Positions 9,313 through 18,137 of a stretch of 64,000 nucleotides of DNA are shown here, in pieces. Each line of letters starts with the position of its first letter. The stretch's first letter is position 1. The stretch lies in assembly GCA_003604995.1 (NCBI GenBank), contig QZJD01000025.1:1-64000 (forward strand), read 5' to 3'. The stretch comes from Desulfobulbus sp. Lineage in GTDB: Bacteria; Desulfobacterota; Desulfobulbia; Desulfobulbales; Desulfobulbaceae. A program made the translations under genes and the position numbers. The notes beneath the pieces are model-generated. The model was not told where the DNA came from. It made no database searches and saw nothing but the letters and a program-made list of their open reading frames with translations.

Positions 9313-9510
9313 ATTCTGATGGCGTCGCAAAAAGTCCGATCTACTGCGTTGTGGCGGGTTCGGCCAATGCTCGGCGTACCCTGTGTACGCCTGCGCATGA
9401 CCGACACCACCACGCCTCGGAGTCTCACTCCGTTCGCTTACCTGTATATCGAACTTTTGTGCTTAGCCATCGGCAGCGTATTTTTTATGTTTTTGCGGGT
9501 TCATCAATTC
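9311..9510. repeat. 200-bp intergenic element with imperfect terminal inverted repeats
   Basis: The left end (9311-9333, GAATTCTGATG...CGCAAAAA) and the reverse complement of the right end (9490-9510, GAATTGATG...CGCAAAAA) agree apart from a two-base gap and a few changes. The inside contains GTACCCTGTGTACGCCTGCG. From memory, elements of this design (GATGAAC-CGCAAAAAGTC ends) recur between genes in Desulfobacterota and Geobacter-like genomes. It starts on the last two bases of the pyk stop codon. No second copy is visible in this window, so mobility is inference. Confidence 0.55.
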
Positions 9511-9533
9511 TGTACGGGAAAACCAAACAGGCC

Positions 9534-10031
9534 ATGCCGCAAATAGTTTTCCGCAGTCCGTCTTCCGTCGCGCTCGGAACCCTGGCCGCCGCGCTGCTGG
9601 CCATCCCCCGCAGCGTTCATGCCCTGCAGACCCATGGCGCTCCGGAGGGGCTGTTCGCCCACCAGGGCGCACACCTGTTTCTGATCATTTCCCTGGTGAT
9701 CTTTCTGGTCAACATCCGTCGCTCATCCCTTGACGAGCAAAAATCGTGGCGTTTGCTGTTCCGGGGGACACTGCTGCTCGCTCTCTGGAACCTCTGGGCC
9801 TTTTTCGGCCATCAGGCGGAAGTATATATGCCGGAATCCTCGGTCGTCCTCCTTCCCGGCCGCCACATCCCCTCCGTACTGGTCGCCTCGTGGCGTGAAG
9901 CCGCATTCTATGTGTTCAAGATGGATCATCTCATCTGCCTGCCGGCCCTGCTGTTTTTTTATGGCGGGCTCAGAAGGATCCGGACGGCGTTGACCGAAAA
10001 CGGCACACACCGGAAAGAGGGACGGCCATGA
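9534..10031 (+). CDS. Small membrane protein paired with histidine kinase
   Basis: The start is placed at ATG 9534 (MPQIVFRSPSSVALGTLAAA), because the open frame upstream lies inside the intergenic repeat. This gives 165 residues with a signal-like or first membrane segment, then membrane segments near HLFLIISLVIFLVNIRRSS, LLFRGTLLLALWNLWAFFGH and MDHLICLPALLFFYGGLRRI. Conserved-looking polar groups inside the membrane (HQGAH, FGHQAE, MDH) suggest a sensing or ligand-binding role. The stop overlaps the start of the histidine kinase (ATGA), so the pair is probably translated together and may act as one sensor. I do not recognise a named family. Confidence 0.6.
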   Translation: MPQIVFRSPSSVALGTLAAALLAIPRSVHALQTHGAPEGLFAHQGAHLFLIISLVIFLVNIRRSSLDEQKSWRLLFRGTLLLALWNLWAFFGHQAEVYMPESSVVLLPGRHIPSVLVASWREAAFYVFKMDHLICLPALLFFYGGLRRIRTALTENGTHRKEGRP

Positions 10032-11146
10032 TTACCTGGTCCCTGGCCCCGGTCTGGCTTATCGATTTTACCGGCTCACTGGGCATGATCATCGTTTCCA
10101 CCATGTGCCTTATGACGACGAGGGCCATGGCGCGCAGCTTCCCGGAAAACGCCCTGGTCAACTATCTGCTTTGGTTCACCGCCGCGATTTTCGCCTTTTC
10201 CATCTCCAGATCCGCCGGTCACATCCTCCAGCATATCCTGTACTTCACCGGTCACAGTGCGGTGTGGAAAAAACTGTCGCCGTTCAGCGGCTCCATCAAT
10301 ACCATCACCTTTGTGGTGATCGGATCCGTTACCCTGTATTTCCGGCGGATGGAAACGATCATGAAGCGCATGGCCAGGGATCGGGACAAGATTTCCAACT
10401 TCAGCCGGGAACTGCTTGAGCTGAACAAGGATATCGAAACCATCGTCTCCGACCGCACCAGGCTGGAAATAGCCCTGCGGATCGCGCACGAGGTCAGGAA
10501 CCCGGCGATGATCATCGGCGGTCTGGTGCGGCGGATGAATAAAAACCTTGCCGATGACAGTCCGGAGTCAGCGCGGTTTAAACAGATCCAGGAACAGGTG
10601 GAAAACCTGGAAACCCTGGTCGGCAAGCTCGACCTACCTGCCAAAAAAGGGAGCGGATCCTTTTCTTCCCTGGACCTGAACGTCCTTGCCGAAGAGGCCG
10701 TCGATGCGGTCCAGGCGGAAGCTGACCGGAAAGGGGTTATCGTTTTCCTGGACAGGGCCGCGGCCCCGCTCATCTTTCAGGGCAGCAGGCACCTGGTCAA
10801 GATCGCCCTGATGCATATCCTACGCAACAGCATCGAAGCGTGCGACGGCGGAGATACCATCCAGGTCATCACCGAGGCGGGCGACAAATCGGTCCAGGTG
10901 CGCATTGAAGACAACGGACCGGGCATCCCGCAGGAAATGGTCACGCACATTTTTGAACCGTTTTTCAGCACGGAAGAGGGGACAACGGGCATCGGCCTGC
11001 CGTATGTGAAGCAGATCGTCGAAGATCACAAGGGAACCATTGCCCTTGCCGGCGGCAGGGAGGGGGGGACGGTGGTCGTCATCAACTTCCCCCCTCTCCT
11101 TGGCGAGCTGTCCAGAACGCAGACCGGAGATCGGGCCGGCGGCTAA
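10028..11146 (+). CDS. Membrane-bound sensor histidine kinase
   Basis: A 372-residue protein: three or so membrane helices in the first 110 residues, a coiled-coil linker (RDRDKISNFSRELLELNKDI), an H-box with the phospho-acceptor His in IAHEVRNPAMIIGG (around 154), then a HATPase domain with the N-box HILRNSIEACD, G1 EDNGPGIPQ, F-box IFEPFFSTEEGTTGIGLPYV. It should autophosphorylate and pass phosphate to a response regulator; no regulator gene is adjacent. It overlaps the preceding small membrane protein gene by 4 bases and converges on the peroxiredoxin gene, with which its stop overlaps. The signal sensed is unknown. Confidence 0.9.
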   Translation: MITWSLAPVWLIDFTGSLGMIIVSTMCLMTTRAMARSFPENALVNYLLWFTAAIFAFSISRSAGHILQHILYFTGHSAVWKKLSPFSGSINTITFVVIGSVTLYFRRMETIMKRMARDRDKISNFSRELLELNKDIETIVSDRTRLEIALRIAHEVRNPAMIIGGLVRRMNKNLADDSPESARFKQIQEQVENLETLVGKLDLPAKKGSGSFSSLDLNVLAEEAVDAVQAEADRKGVIVFLDRAAAPLIFQGSRHLVKIALMHILRNSIEACDGGDTIQVITEAGDKSVQVRIEDNGPGIPQEMVTHIFEPFFSTEEGTTGIGLPYVKQIVEDHKGTIALAGGREGGTVVVINFPPLLGELSRTQTGDRAGG

Positions 11147-11862
11147 TCAAAGGCCATGGACGTCTTCCATTCCTTCCAGACATTGCCGACCAGGTCGGGT
11201 CCGGGCTTGAGAGTCATCTTGCCAGGCCGCCAGCCGGACGGCGTCGCCTGGCTGCCCTTGGATTCCCGTACCAGTTGAAAGGCCTGGACCTGCCGGAAGG
11301 TTTCGTTGACGTTTCTTCCCACCGGCGGGGTCAGGACTTCGTAACCCTGGACAATGCCGTCCGGGTCAATGATGAATCTGCCGCGGGTCTCCACCCCCGC
11401 ATCCTCGTCATAGACGCCGAAGACCCTGCCGACCCGGCCGCCGGCATCGGAAAGCATCGGGAACGGGACGCCGCTCTTCACCATTTTGGACAGTTCATGA
11501 TCATCCCACATCTTGTGGACGAACATGCTGTCGATGCTCATGGACAGAACCTCCACGCCCAATTTTTGAAAATCCGCGTATTTTTCAGCAACTGCTGAAA
11601 TTTCGGTTGCTCAGACAAAGGTAAAATCACCCGGGTAGAAGCAGAGGAGAACCCACTTTCCCAGATATTCGGACAGGGTGATATTGATGAACTTGCCCTT
11701 CTGGTACCCGGGCGCACTGAAATCCGGCGCCTTCCTGCCTACCTGAATCATGGGTGCAGCCTCCTTTTTTGCGATCTGTTTCTCATGAACTTCTTCCGAC
11801 ACCTTTTCGCCCACAGGCCCTCCCGTGGGTCGCGCACAGCCGGCCTTGACTTCTTCCGCCAT
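11143..11862 (-). CDS. Predicted selenocysteine peroxiredoxin (in-frame UGA at the peroxidatic site)
   Basis: Read through a UGA at 11611-11613 the frame gives 239 residues matching an AhpC/Prx1-type peroxiredoxin on both sides: FYPGDFTFV before, then UGA, then [14 protein letters not shown]. The UGA sits exactly where these enzymes have the peroxidatic Cys (TFVCxTE). There is no frame change, and an 8-bp hairpin follows. The enzyme should reduce peroxides in the cytoplasm. There is a 38-residue N-terminal extension with a Cys ([10 protein letters not shown]). The usual C-terminal resolving Cys is absent ([20 protein letters not shown]). AAGGAGG lies before the ATG. A nonsense mutation is the alternative, but both halves keep full coding quality. 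The selenium machinery genes are not in this window. Confidence 0.85.
11583..11600 (-). promoter_or_regulatory. Candidate bacterial SECIS hairpin
   Basis: In the mRNA, 10 bases after the UGA, UUUCAGC pairs with GCUGAAA around an AGUU loop (the perfect arms extend to 8 bp if the loop is read as two bases). The loop G is base 19 after the UGA. Bacterial SECIS elements, as I remember the published model, sit directly downstream of UGA inside the coding region, with a short stem and a G in the apical loop 16-37 bases from the UGA. This hairpin fits. A second nested pairing, GCAAC/GUUGC, starts immediately after the UGA and would compete with it. Confidence 0.7.
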
Positions 11863-12021
11863 TGTACCTCCTTGCTAAAAAAGTGAATTTGCGGGTCCTG
11901 CGCCACAGCGTCTGTTGCAGAAACAGCAGGAAATCCGCCGACATCTCCATGGAGCTTCGAGTTTGCTTCAGCAGAGAGGCAAAGCGGATCACTTCGGCGC
12001 AATCCTTATTGACACACTTTC

Positions 12022-12051
12022 ATTATATGAAGAAAATGGGGAGAGAGTCAA
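12022..12051 (-). promoter_or_regulatory. Candidate sigma-70 promoter for the peroxiredoxin gene
   Basis: On the minus strand TTGACT (12046-12051) is followed after 18 bases by a perfect TATAAT (12022-12027). Transcription would begin near 12015, giving a leader of about 150 bases before the peroxiredoxin ATG at 11862. The rest of the 11863-12291 gap (429 bases) shows no gene that I can support. No operator-like repeat is obvious next to the promoter. Confidence 0.5.
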
Positions 12052-12291
12052 AAAAATGCAGTAAAATTCGGGAAATAGACCACGATGTAGCAGGCGACAG
12101 GAGCTGTATCAGGATGACGTTCGCCTGGAGAGACGCAGGAATATTTCAGCGGGAACCGCATCTCATAAAATGGCGGCGGGAAAAGGAAAAGAAACGTTGC
12201 ATCAACGATATGGTCCGCCAACCCCGGCCGGGGCGTTTATTACCTTGGCCAGTGCCACCTGCGGCGCATTGCTCAGCCCTGAAGCAGGACG

Positions 12292-12708
12292 TCAATTGGG
12301 CGGGAACTGGCAGGAGCCGATGGTGTACTCCTTGATCGGTTGCCCGTACTGGTCCAGAACAAACCTGCCGTACCCGTCGCGGATATAACGCTCCCAGCGG
12401 CACATGCCGGGCGGAACGTAGGGAGGATAATTGTAGATCACCTGGGGCTGCTGTTGATAGTACACCCGCTGTTCAGGAGGCGGCGGTTGCAGGACGGCGC
12501 TCAGGAAAAGCGTGCCGAGCAGTATTCCGCCGAACCAGAGCCAGGCGTCGTCATGGTGATGGCCGTGGCCATAATAGCGAGGATGGTCATACACCCGATA
12601 ATTGTAATAGGGTCCCGGCGGCCGGGAATACCATGCCAGGCTTAGGGCTGGGGCGCAGGTGGACCAGAGAAGGGCTGCGGCGAGAACAAGGGCTGTTTTT
12701 TTGAACAT
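12292..12708 (-). CDS. Small exported Tyr/Pro/His-rich protein
   Basis: A 138-residue protein with an N-terminal signal peptide (MFKKTALVLAAALLWSTCAP, cleavage likely after ALSLA). The mature part is rich in Tyr, Pro and His (RPPGPYYNYRVYDHPRYYGH, GHHHDD), has one possible membrane helix (LWFGGILLGTLFLSAVL), a QQQPQVIYNYPPYVPPG stretch, and a C-terminal region with two cysteines (CRWERYIRDGYGRFVLDQYG, IGSC). GGAGGTG is well placed before the ATG. Similar Tyr/Pro-rich exported proteins occur widely in proteobacteria without known function. I cannot assign one; an envelope location is the only safe inference. Confidence 0.65.
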   Translation of the reverse strand: MFKKTALVLAAALLWSTCAPALSLAWYSRPPGPYYNYRVYDHPRYYGHGHHHDDAWLWFGGILLGTLFLSAVLQPPPPEQRVYYQQQPQVIYNYPPYVPPGMCRWERYIRDGYGRFVLDQYGQPIKEYTIGSCQFPPN

Positions 12709-12890
12709 TGCTTCACCTCCGAAGAGCTCGCTGCGAAATCAACGGCAAACAACGCCTTTTTCAGACTCTTTATAAAATATAATCACTTTCAGATCATTTG
12801 CAGAAAGAAATGCGCCCCCACTGATCCACAGTTTTTTCGATACCGACCCCGTTGGGTTGCCCTTGCCCCGACGAAACTGGAGGTCGTCGA

Positions 12891-14174
12891 TCACATCTTC
12901 TCGGGCTGGCCGGTGCAGGAAAGGACGTCCTCCCACATCCGGCCCCGGGGATCGATCTTTTTGCGCTTGTCGGCCACCAGGGGGATGGGGACATGGGTGA
13001 ACTGGTTGTTGCTGTGACCGATGAACATATTGGTCCGGCCGGTCATCCCGGCGTGCACCGCGTTGTAGCCGAGCAGCAGGCAGAAAGCCGAATCCCAGGC
13101 GTTGGCAGGCATGGAGCGGATGGTGTAGCTGGGGTCGATATATTTGAGGGTATGATCAATCTTCTCCGCGGATAAGAATTCGCAGATCTTTTCCCGAAGA
13201 AAATGGCCGATATTGCCCAGGCGCTGGTTGCCGGAGGCATCGGTACCGAGATCGGCGCGCATCAGATTCTGCCCCGCGCCCTCGCCGACCACAACTACGG
13301 CATAGCCGCGCCGGATGATCCGCTGTTGCAGGGCCTGGAGAAAACCTTCCAGGGTGAACTCCACCTCCGGGACCAGGCAAAAATTCACCACGTTGTTGGC
13401 CAAGGCGGCCGAGGCGGCGATGAAGCCTGATTCCCGGCCCATGAGTTTGACCAGGCCGATGCCGTTGCGGGCGCCGATCGCCTCGACATAGGCGGTGTAG
13501 GTCGAGGTCTTCGAGGCCTCCACCGCAGTGATATAGCCGAACGACATGTCAATGTAGGCGATATCGTTGTCAATGGTCTTGGGTATGCCGATGACGTTGA
13601 TCTTCAGCCCGCGCCTGTGGATCTCCTCGTGGATAGCCTTGACCCCGCGCATGGTCCCGTCGCCGCCGATGGCATAGAGGGTAGAAATATGCATCTGCTC
13701 CAGGGTATCGACCATGCAGCAGACATCCTGCGGGCCCCGCGATGAGCCGAGAATGGTGCCACCGGAATGGTGGATGTCCTTGACCACCTGCGGGGTAAGG
13801 GCGATGGGGGCATGACCGTGGTGCGGCGAGAGTCCTTCGTACCCATAGCGGAAGCCCCAGATGGACCGAACGCCGTAATGGTGGTAGAGGCTCATGACGA
13901 TGGACCGGATCACGTCGTTGATGCCGGGACACAGGCCGCCGCAGGTGACGATGCCGCAGCTGATCTTGGAAGGATCGAAATAGATCTTTTCCCGCGGCCC
14001 CGCCATCTCAAAACAGGGAATTTCGCCGCAGACCTCAATATACGGGCGCAGGTCGCGCAGGTTGGCGGAAAAGATGATCCGGTCTTCTTCATCGTCGATG
14101 AAGACCGATTGGTGCATGGGGGTATGGACTTTGCACTCGCCCAGTTTTTCTATGTTCAGGTCGGATTCATTCAT
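12891..14174 (-). CDS. ATP-type 6-phosphofructokinase, plant-like clade
   Basis: A 427-residue enzyme phosphorylating fructose 6-phosphate. Motifs: VTCGGLCPGINDVIR, GGTILGSSRGPQD, IGGDGTMRG (ATP type at the 104 position), PKTIDNDI (Lys at the 124 position, as in PPi enzymes and plant PFKs), KLMGRESGFIAA and VVVGEGAGQ. The combination of GGDGT with PKTIDND is that of the long plant/spirochaete-type ATP-PFKs, so ATP is the more likely donor, but PPi use is not excluded by sequence. The start codon overlaps the end of the glycogen phosphorylase gene by 4 bases, so the pair is an operon that feeds glycogen-derived hexose phosphate into glycolysis. Confidence 0.9.
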   Translation of the reverse strand: MNESDLNIEKLGECKVHTPMHQSVFIDDEEDRIIFSANLRDLRPYIEVCGEIPCFEMAGPREKIYFDPSKISCGIVTCGGLCPGINDVIRSIVMSLYHHYGVRSIWGFRYGYEGLSPHHGHAPIALTPQVVKDIHHSGGTILGSSRGPQDVCCMVDTLEQMHISTLYAIGGDGTMRGVKAIHEEIHRRGLKINVIGIPKTIDNDIAYIDMSFGYITAVEASKTSTYTAYVEAIGARNGIGLVKLMGRESGFIAASAALANNVVNFCLVPEVEFTLEGFLQALQQRIIRRGYAVVVVGEGAGQNLMRADLGTDASGNQRLGNIGHFLREKICEFLSAEKIDHTLKYIDPSYTIRSMPANAWDSAFCLLLGYNAVHAGMTGRTNMFIGHSNNQFTHVPIPLVADKRKKIDPRGRMWEDVLSCTGQPEKM

Positions 14175-16684
14175 ATCAGGTTGTGGATGTCTACGTCCAG
14201 AGGTTTAACCTGCCAGATGATGTTACAGTACTCTTCAATGGACCGGTCGGAGGTAAAATACCCCATCCGGGCCGTATTGATGATCGCCATCCGCGTCCAT
14301 CGGGCAGGATCGAGCCAGGTTCGGCCGACCCGTTCCTGGCATTGCAGATAGGCGTCATAATCAGCGAGCACGAAATATTCATCACTGTACATGAGGTGAT
14401 CGCAGAGAGGTTTGAACAACTCGAGATCCCCGTGCGAAAAAAAGCCGTCGCGCAGCAGATCGATGACCGCGCGCAACTCCTGGTTTTTCTCATAGATGGA
14501 GTAGGGGATGTAGCCGCCGTTGAAGAGCCGCTGCACCTTGTCCACGGTCAGGCCGAAAAGGAAGAAGTTTTCGGAACCGACCGCCTCGCGGATCTCGACG
14601 TTGGCACCGTCCAGGGTGCCGATGGTCAGCGCCCCGTTCAGGGAAAATTTCATGTTGCCGGTACCGGACGCCTCCTTGCCCGCGGTGGAGATCTGCTCGG
14701 AGAGGTCGGCGGCCGGGTAGATGCGCTGGCCGTTCTGCACGTTGAAGTTGGGAATGAACACCACCTTCATCCGGTCGTTCACGTCGCTGTCGTTGTTGAT
14801 GACCTCGGCCACCGAATTGATCAGCTTGATGATCAGTTTGGCCATGAAATAACCGGGTGCAGCCTTGCCGCCGAAAATGAAGGTGCGCGGGACCATGTCC
14901 AGGCCGGGATTATGCTTGAGACGATGGTACAGGGTCAGGATATGCAGGACGTTGAGGTGCTGCCGCTTGTACTCGTGGATACGCTTGACCTGGATGTCGA
15001 AGAGCGACGCCGGGTCCACCGCGACGCCGGTCTTGTCCAGGATATAGGCGGCCAGATTTTTTTTGTTTTCCAGCTTGACCTTTCGCCATTTTTCCTGAAA
15101 AGCGGGGTCGTTGGCCAGGGGTTCCAGATGGCTGAGCAACTCCAGATTGGTGCACCAGGCATGACCGATGGCGCCGTCGATCAGATTGCTCAGGCCGGGA
15201 TTGGCGCTCATGATCCAGCGGCGCGGGGTAACACCGTTGGTGATGTTGTGAAATTTGTCAGGATTCAGGTTGAAGAAATCGGCAAACAGGCTGGCCTTGA
15301 CCAGCCGGGTATGCATGGCAGCCACCCCGTTCACCGCATGGCTGCCGATGACCGCCAGATTGGCCATGCGCACGTAGCGCGGCCCGGTTTCCTCGATGAG
15401 GGACATGCGGGCCAAAATCTGATTGTCGCCGGGACGGCGGACCCGGACCGTATCCAGAAAGCGCCGGTTGATCTCAAAGATGATCTGCAGATGCCGGGGC
15501 AGCTCCTTTTCGAACAGGGGCACCGGCCATTTTTCCAAGGCTTCGGGCAACAGGGTATGGTTGGTATAGCTGAAGGTCCGGCGGGTGATATCCCAGGCCG
15601 TCTCCCAGGGGATTTCAAAGCGGTCCAATAACAGGCGCATAAGTTCCGCGACGGCGATGGCCGGATGGGTGTCGTTGAGCTGGCCTGCCCAGTAGTCGGG
15701 CAGGGACTCAATGCTTTTGCCGCGGCGCAGGTGCATGCGGATGATATCCTGGAGGGTGCAGGCGGTGAAAAAGTACTGCTGGGACAGGCGAAGCTGCTTC
15801 CCTTTGAATGCCTGGTCGTTGGGATAGAGGACCTTGGAGATGTTCTCGGCCACCACCTTGGCCTCCACCGCACCGTAGTAATCGCCCACATTGAAGGCAT
15901 GAAAATCGAAAGATTCGGGCGCCTCGGCCTTCCACAGGCGGAGCAGGCCGACGTTGTTCACATGATAGCCGGGAATGGGGGTGTCATACGGCACGCCGCT
16001 GACCATCAGATCCGGCAGCCAGCGGACCCGGTAGTTGCCGGCCGCATCGGTATAGCCTTCGGTACGGCCGCCGAATCCCACCCGGCAGGTGTCCTCCGGC
16101 CTGGCAATCTCCCAGGGGTTGCCGAAGCGCAGCCATTTGTCGGTGATCTCCTCCTGCCAGCCGTTGTTGATCACCTGATCAAAAATGCCGAATTCATAAC
16201 GGATGCCGTAACCGATGGCCGGCCGCCGCAGGGTGGCCAGGGAATCGAGGAAGCAGGCGGCCAGCCGTCCCAGGCCGCCGTTGCCCAGGCCGGGTTCCTC
16301 CTCCTGGTCGATGAGCTGGTCGATATCGATATCCAGCTCAGCCATGGCGGCGCGGACCGACGCATCAATATCCAGATTGAGCATGTTGTTGGCCAGGTGC
16401 GGTCCGGGCAGATATTCGGCGGAAAGATAGAACACGACCTTGACATCTTCTTCCTGGTAATGGCTGAGGGTATTGACCCAGCGAAGCAGGAGGCGATCTC
16501 TAACCGTATAGGCCAGGGCCATGTACAGATCGTTGTTGCTGGCGTTTTCCAGGGAGCGGCCCTGTACATAGAACAGGTTTTCCAGGAAGGCCTTTTTGAT
16601 CGAATCCTTGCTCGTCCCTGTCCGGATATCCGGACAGGTGGGGGGTAGGGTGATAAATTTGACCGGGGCGGGCTGGTTCGCCAT
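14171..16684 (-). CDS. glgP: Glycogen/starch phosphorylase
   Basis: An 837-residue, full-length GT35 phosphorylase releasing glucose 1-phosphate from glycogen. Visible landmarks: EEEPGLGNGGLGRLAACFLDS, QLNDTHPAIAVAEL, ITNGVTPRRW, VKRIHEYKRQHLN, GGKAAPGYFMAKL, and the pyridoxal phosphate lysine in EASGTGNMKFSLNGALTIGT. It is first in a two-gene minus-strand operon with the downstream phosphofructokinase (4-base overlap). No glycogen synthase or branching enzyme is in the window. No regulatory N-terminal phosphorylation segment of the animal type is recognisable. The 137 bases upstream, before the 179-bp repeat, would hold the promoter. Confidence 0.96.
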   Translation of the reverse strand: MANQPAPVKFITLPPTCPDIRTGTSKDSIKKAFLENLFYVQGRSLENASNNDLYMALAYTVRDRLLLRWVNTLSHYQEEDVKVVFYLSAEYLPGPHLANNMLNLDIDASVRAAMAELDIDIDQLIDQEEEPGLGNGGLGRLAACFLDSLATLRRPAIGYGIRYEFGIFDQVINNGWQEEITDKWLRFGNPWEIARPEDTCRVGFGGRTEGYTDAAGNYRVRWLPDLMVSGVPYDTPIPGYHVNNVGLLRLWKAEAPESFDFHAFNVGDYYGAVEAKVVAENISKVLYPNDQAFKGKQLRLSQQYFFTACTLQDIIRMHLRRGKSIESLPDYWAGQLNDTHPAIAVAELMRLLLDRFEIPWETAWDITRRTFSYTNHTLLPEALEKWPVPLFEKELPRHLQIIFEINRRFLDTVRVRRPGDNQILARMSLIEETGPRYVRMANLAVIGSHAVNGVAAMHTRLVKASLFADFFNLNPDKFHNITNGVTPRRWIMSANPGLSNLIDGAIGHAWCTNLELLSHLEPLANDPAFQEKWRKVKLENKKNLAAYILDKTGVAVDPASLFDIQVKRIHEYKRQHLNVLHILTLYHRLKHNPGLDMVPRTFIFGGKAAPGYFMAKLIIKLINSVAEVINNDSDVNDRMKVVFIPNFNVQNGQRIYPAADLSEQISTAGKEASGTGNMKFSLNGALTIGTLDGANVEIREAVGSENFFLFGLTVDKVQRLFNGGYIPYSIYEKNQELRAVIDLLRDGFFSHGDLELFKPLCDHLMYSDEYFVLADYDAYLQCQERVGRTWLDPARWTRMAIINTARMGYFTSDRSIEEYCNIIWQVKPLDVDIHNLI

Positions 16685-16821
16685 GCGTGCTCCATTGGAT
16701 GATACCCTTGCGAATCCTCAAAACGCGAGGCATCCGCCACCGCGATTTTCGCAAGTTGCAAGGAAGCGAATTCGGCCCCGTTCTTTGCGCGGAACCGGCA
16801 ACAGCTTAATCTCAAAACATA

Positions 16822-17000
16822 TGAGCCTCTTTCAAAATGTCCACCTGCTCCGATCGGCTAAAAATCTCCTGGACGGCGTCTTTCTTGTGAAATCGTCCTC
16901 ACCGTAGCGCTGCTATGCTTCCGGGCGATTTCACAACTCATCCTTGCCCAGTGTATTTTTCTCTCGATTTCACAACGTCGCTCATTTTGAAAGAGGCTCA
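16822..17000 (+). mobile_element. 179-bp MITE-like element, copy A
   Basis: Bounded by perfect 18-bp terminal inverted repeats TGAGCCTCTTTCAAAATG (16822-16839 and the complement at 16983-17000). It has no coding capacity. The inside contains further inverted sequence (GTGAAATCG ... CGATTTCAC). ATA flanks both ends if the final A of the right end is shared, a possible target duplication. The same 179-bp design recurs at 18138 (inverted) and 52787. It takes up a third of the 502-bp gap between glgP and the lipase gene; I see nothing else to call in that gap. Confidence 0.85.
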
Positions 17001-17186
17001 TATTGCTGATATATTATACGCTTGAAATGAATTTGAAGTAAACACGTTTTTGATCAACAGGTTACGTTTCCCCGGAAGATCAGGGTGGCCCCAAAAAAAA
17101 GGTTAACCGGTTCCGCATTGGGATTTTGGCGCGAATTCGACCTGATCTTCTCCGGACGCCGCAATTCCAAAAACGGAGAATGCAGA

Positions 17187-17939
17187 TTACTGGTCTGTAT
17201 GATCGAATTTTCCGTTAGCCAGAAAGAAAATAACCTGCCGGACAACCTCGTCGCTCTGCATGATAAAGGGGTGGGAATGGTGCACCACCAGGAAATCTTT
17301 CATTCCTTCGAGAACGGTGTCCGCCACCGCGACTTTGCCGTCATTGGGCTCATTGAAGGCGGTGGACAGGACCGGGTTGATGCTCCGATCCCCGGCGATG
17401 ATCCCGACTTCGAAATTCGCCGGCCCAAGTTGCAGGGGGACGCTGTCCGGGCCGGTTCCCAGTTGGAAGCCGGCCGGTCCGTTCAGCAGTTCGTACCCTG
17501 GAAAATCTGCAAATTCATCCACCACCCTGCTTCCCCGGTTGGGCGGGGCAAGCATCACCACTCTGCCCAGTTCAGGGATTGTGGTGGTGGCCAGGTAGGC
17601 CCGAACCAGGATGCCACCCAGGGAATGGGTGACGAAATGGATTCGCCGAGCCCCTTGCGCCCGGCAATGGGTCAACCCCTCGTTCACCGACAGGGGTGCC
17701 AGTTCGGCAATGGGCTTTTCCCGGGATGGATAGTCGATATTGCTGACGCGATAACCCGTTGCTTCCAGGGCATCGGCCATCTCGGCCATGGATGCGGAAG
17801 TCCTGGCCAGGCCGTGCAGCAGGACGACGCATTCCACCGCGGAGTCATTCGCTGCGTTCAACCGGAGCGGATTGACAAGAAACGCCGCAAGCAGGGGCAG
17901 ACAGAAAGAAATCAACAAGAAGTGTCTATTGGGGCACAT
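17187..17939 (-). CDS. Exported triacylglycerol lipase-like alpha/beta hydrolase
   Basis: The start is placed at ATG 17939 (MCPNRHFLLISFCLPLLAAF), preceded by GGAG 9 bases upstream; longer open sequence upstream lacks a start of comparable quality. The product has 250 residues: a signal peptide, the oxyanion segment VVLLHGLARTSASM, the nucleophile motif THSLGGILVRAYL, and PPNRGSRVVDEF as in bacterial lipases of the LipA/PGAP1-like group. Catalytic Asp (NDGKVAV) and His (HHSHPFIM) candidates are visible near the C-terminus. It likely hydrolyses lipids or esters in the periplasm or outside. Inverted copies of the 179-bp repeat lie on both sides, 186 bases from its stop and 198 bases before its start. 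Confidence 0.85.
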   Translation of the reverse strand: MCPNRHFLLISFCLPLLAAFLVNPLRLNAANDSAVECVVLLHGLARTSASMAEMADALEATGYRVSNIDYPSREKPIAELAPLSVNEGLTHCRAQGARRIHFVTHSLGGILVRAYLATTTIPELGRVVMLAPPNRGSRVVDEFADFPGYELLNGPAGFQLGTGPDSVPLQLGPANFEVGIIAGDRSINPVLSTAFNEPNDGKVAVADTVLEGMKDFLVVHHSHPFIMQSDEVVRQVIFFLANGKFDHTDQ

Positions 17940-18137
17940 GAAAATTTGCTCCTTATTCACCACATGGGGACGGTTTCTGCGATACCGAATCGGAGCGGCC
18001 CCCATGTTGTTCGTTTCTTCATATTGCATACAACGCAGAGATGGTGTGCGCAACCCGCGAGATCATCTTCGTCTTCCGGAAATACCTGGTGTTGCTGTTG
18101 ACATGCTCAAAAGTTTTCGCAATAATGCCATTATTAA

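Noticed and set aside
11611-11613. The peroxiredoxin UGA as a simple nonsense mutation
   Set aside because: The frame is maintained with full family similarity on both sides, the UGA is exactly at the catalytic position, and a SECIS-like hairpin follows; a random stop would rarely meet all three.
11862-12335. A 157-codon plus-strand open frame between the peroxiredoxin and the next gene
   Set aside because: It overlaps the minus-strand promoter region and the end of the next gene, has no ribosome site, and its sequence resembles no protein.
14183-15631. A 482-codon open frame on the plus strand opposite glgP
   Set aside because: It lies wholly within the glycogen phosphorylase gene, which has all its motifs; no ribosome site or domain supports the antisense frame.
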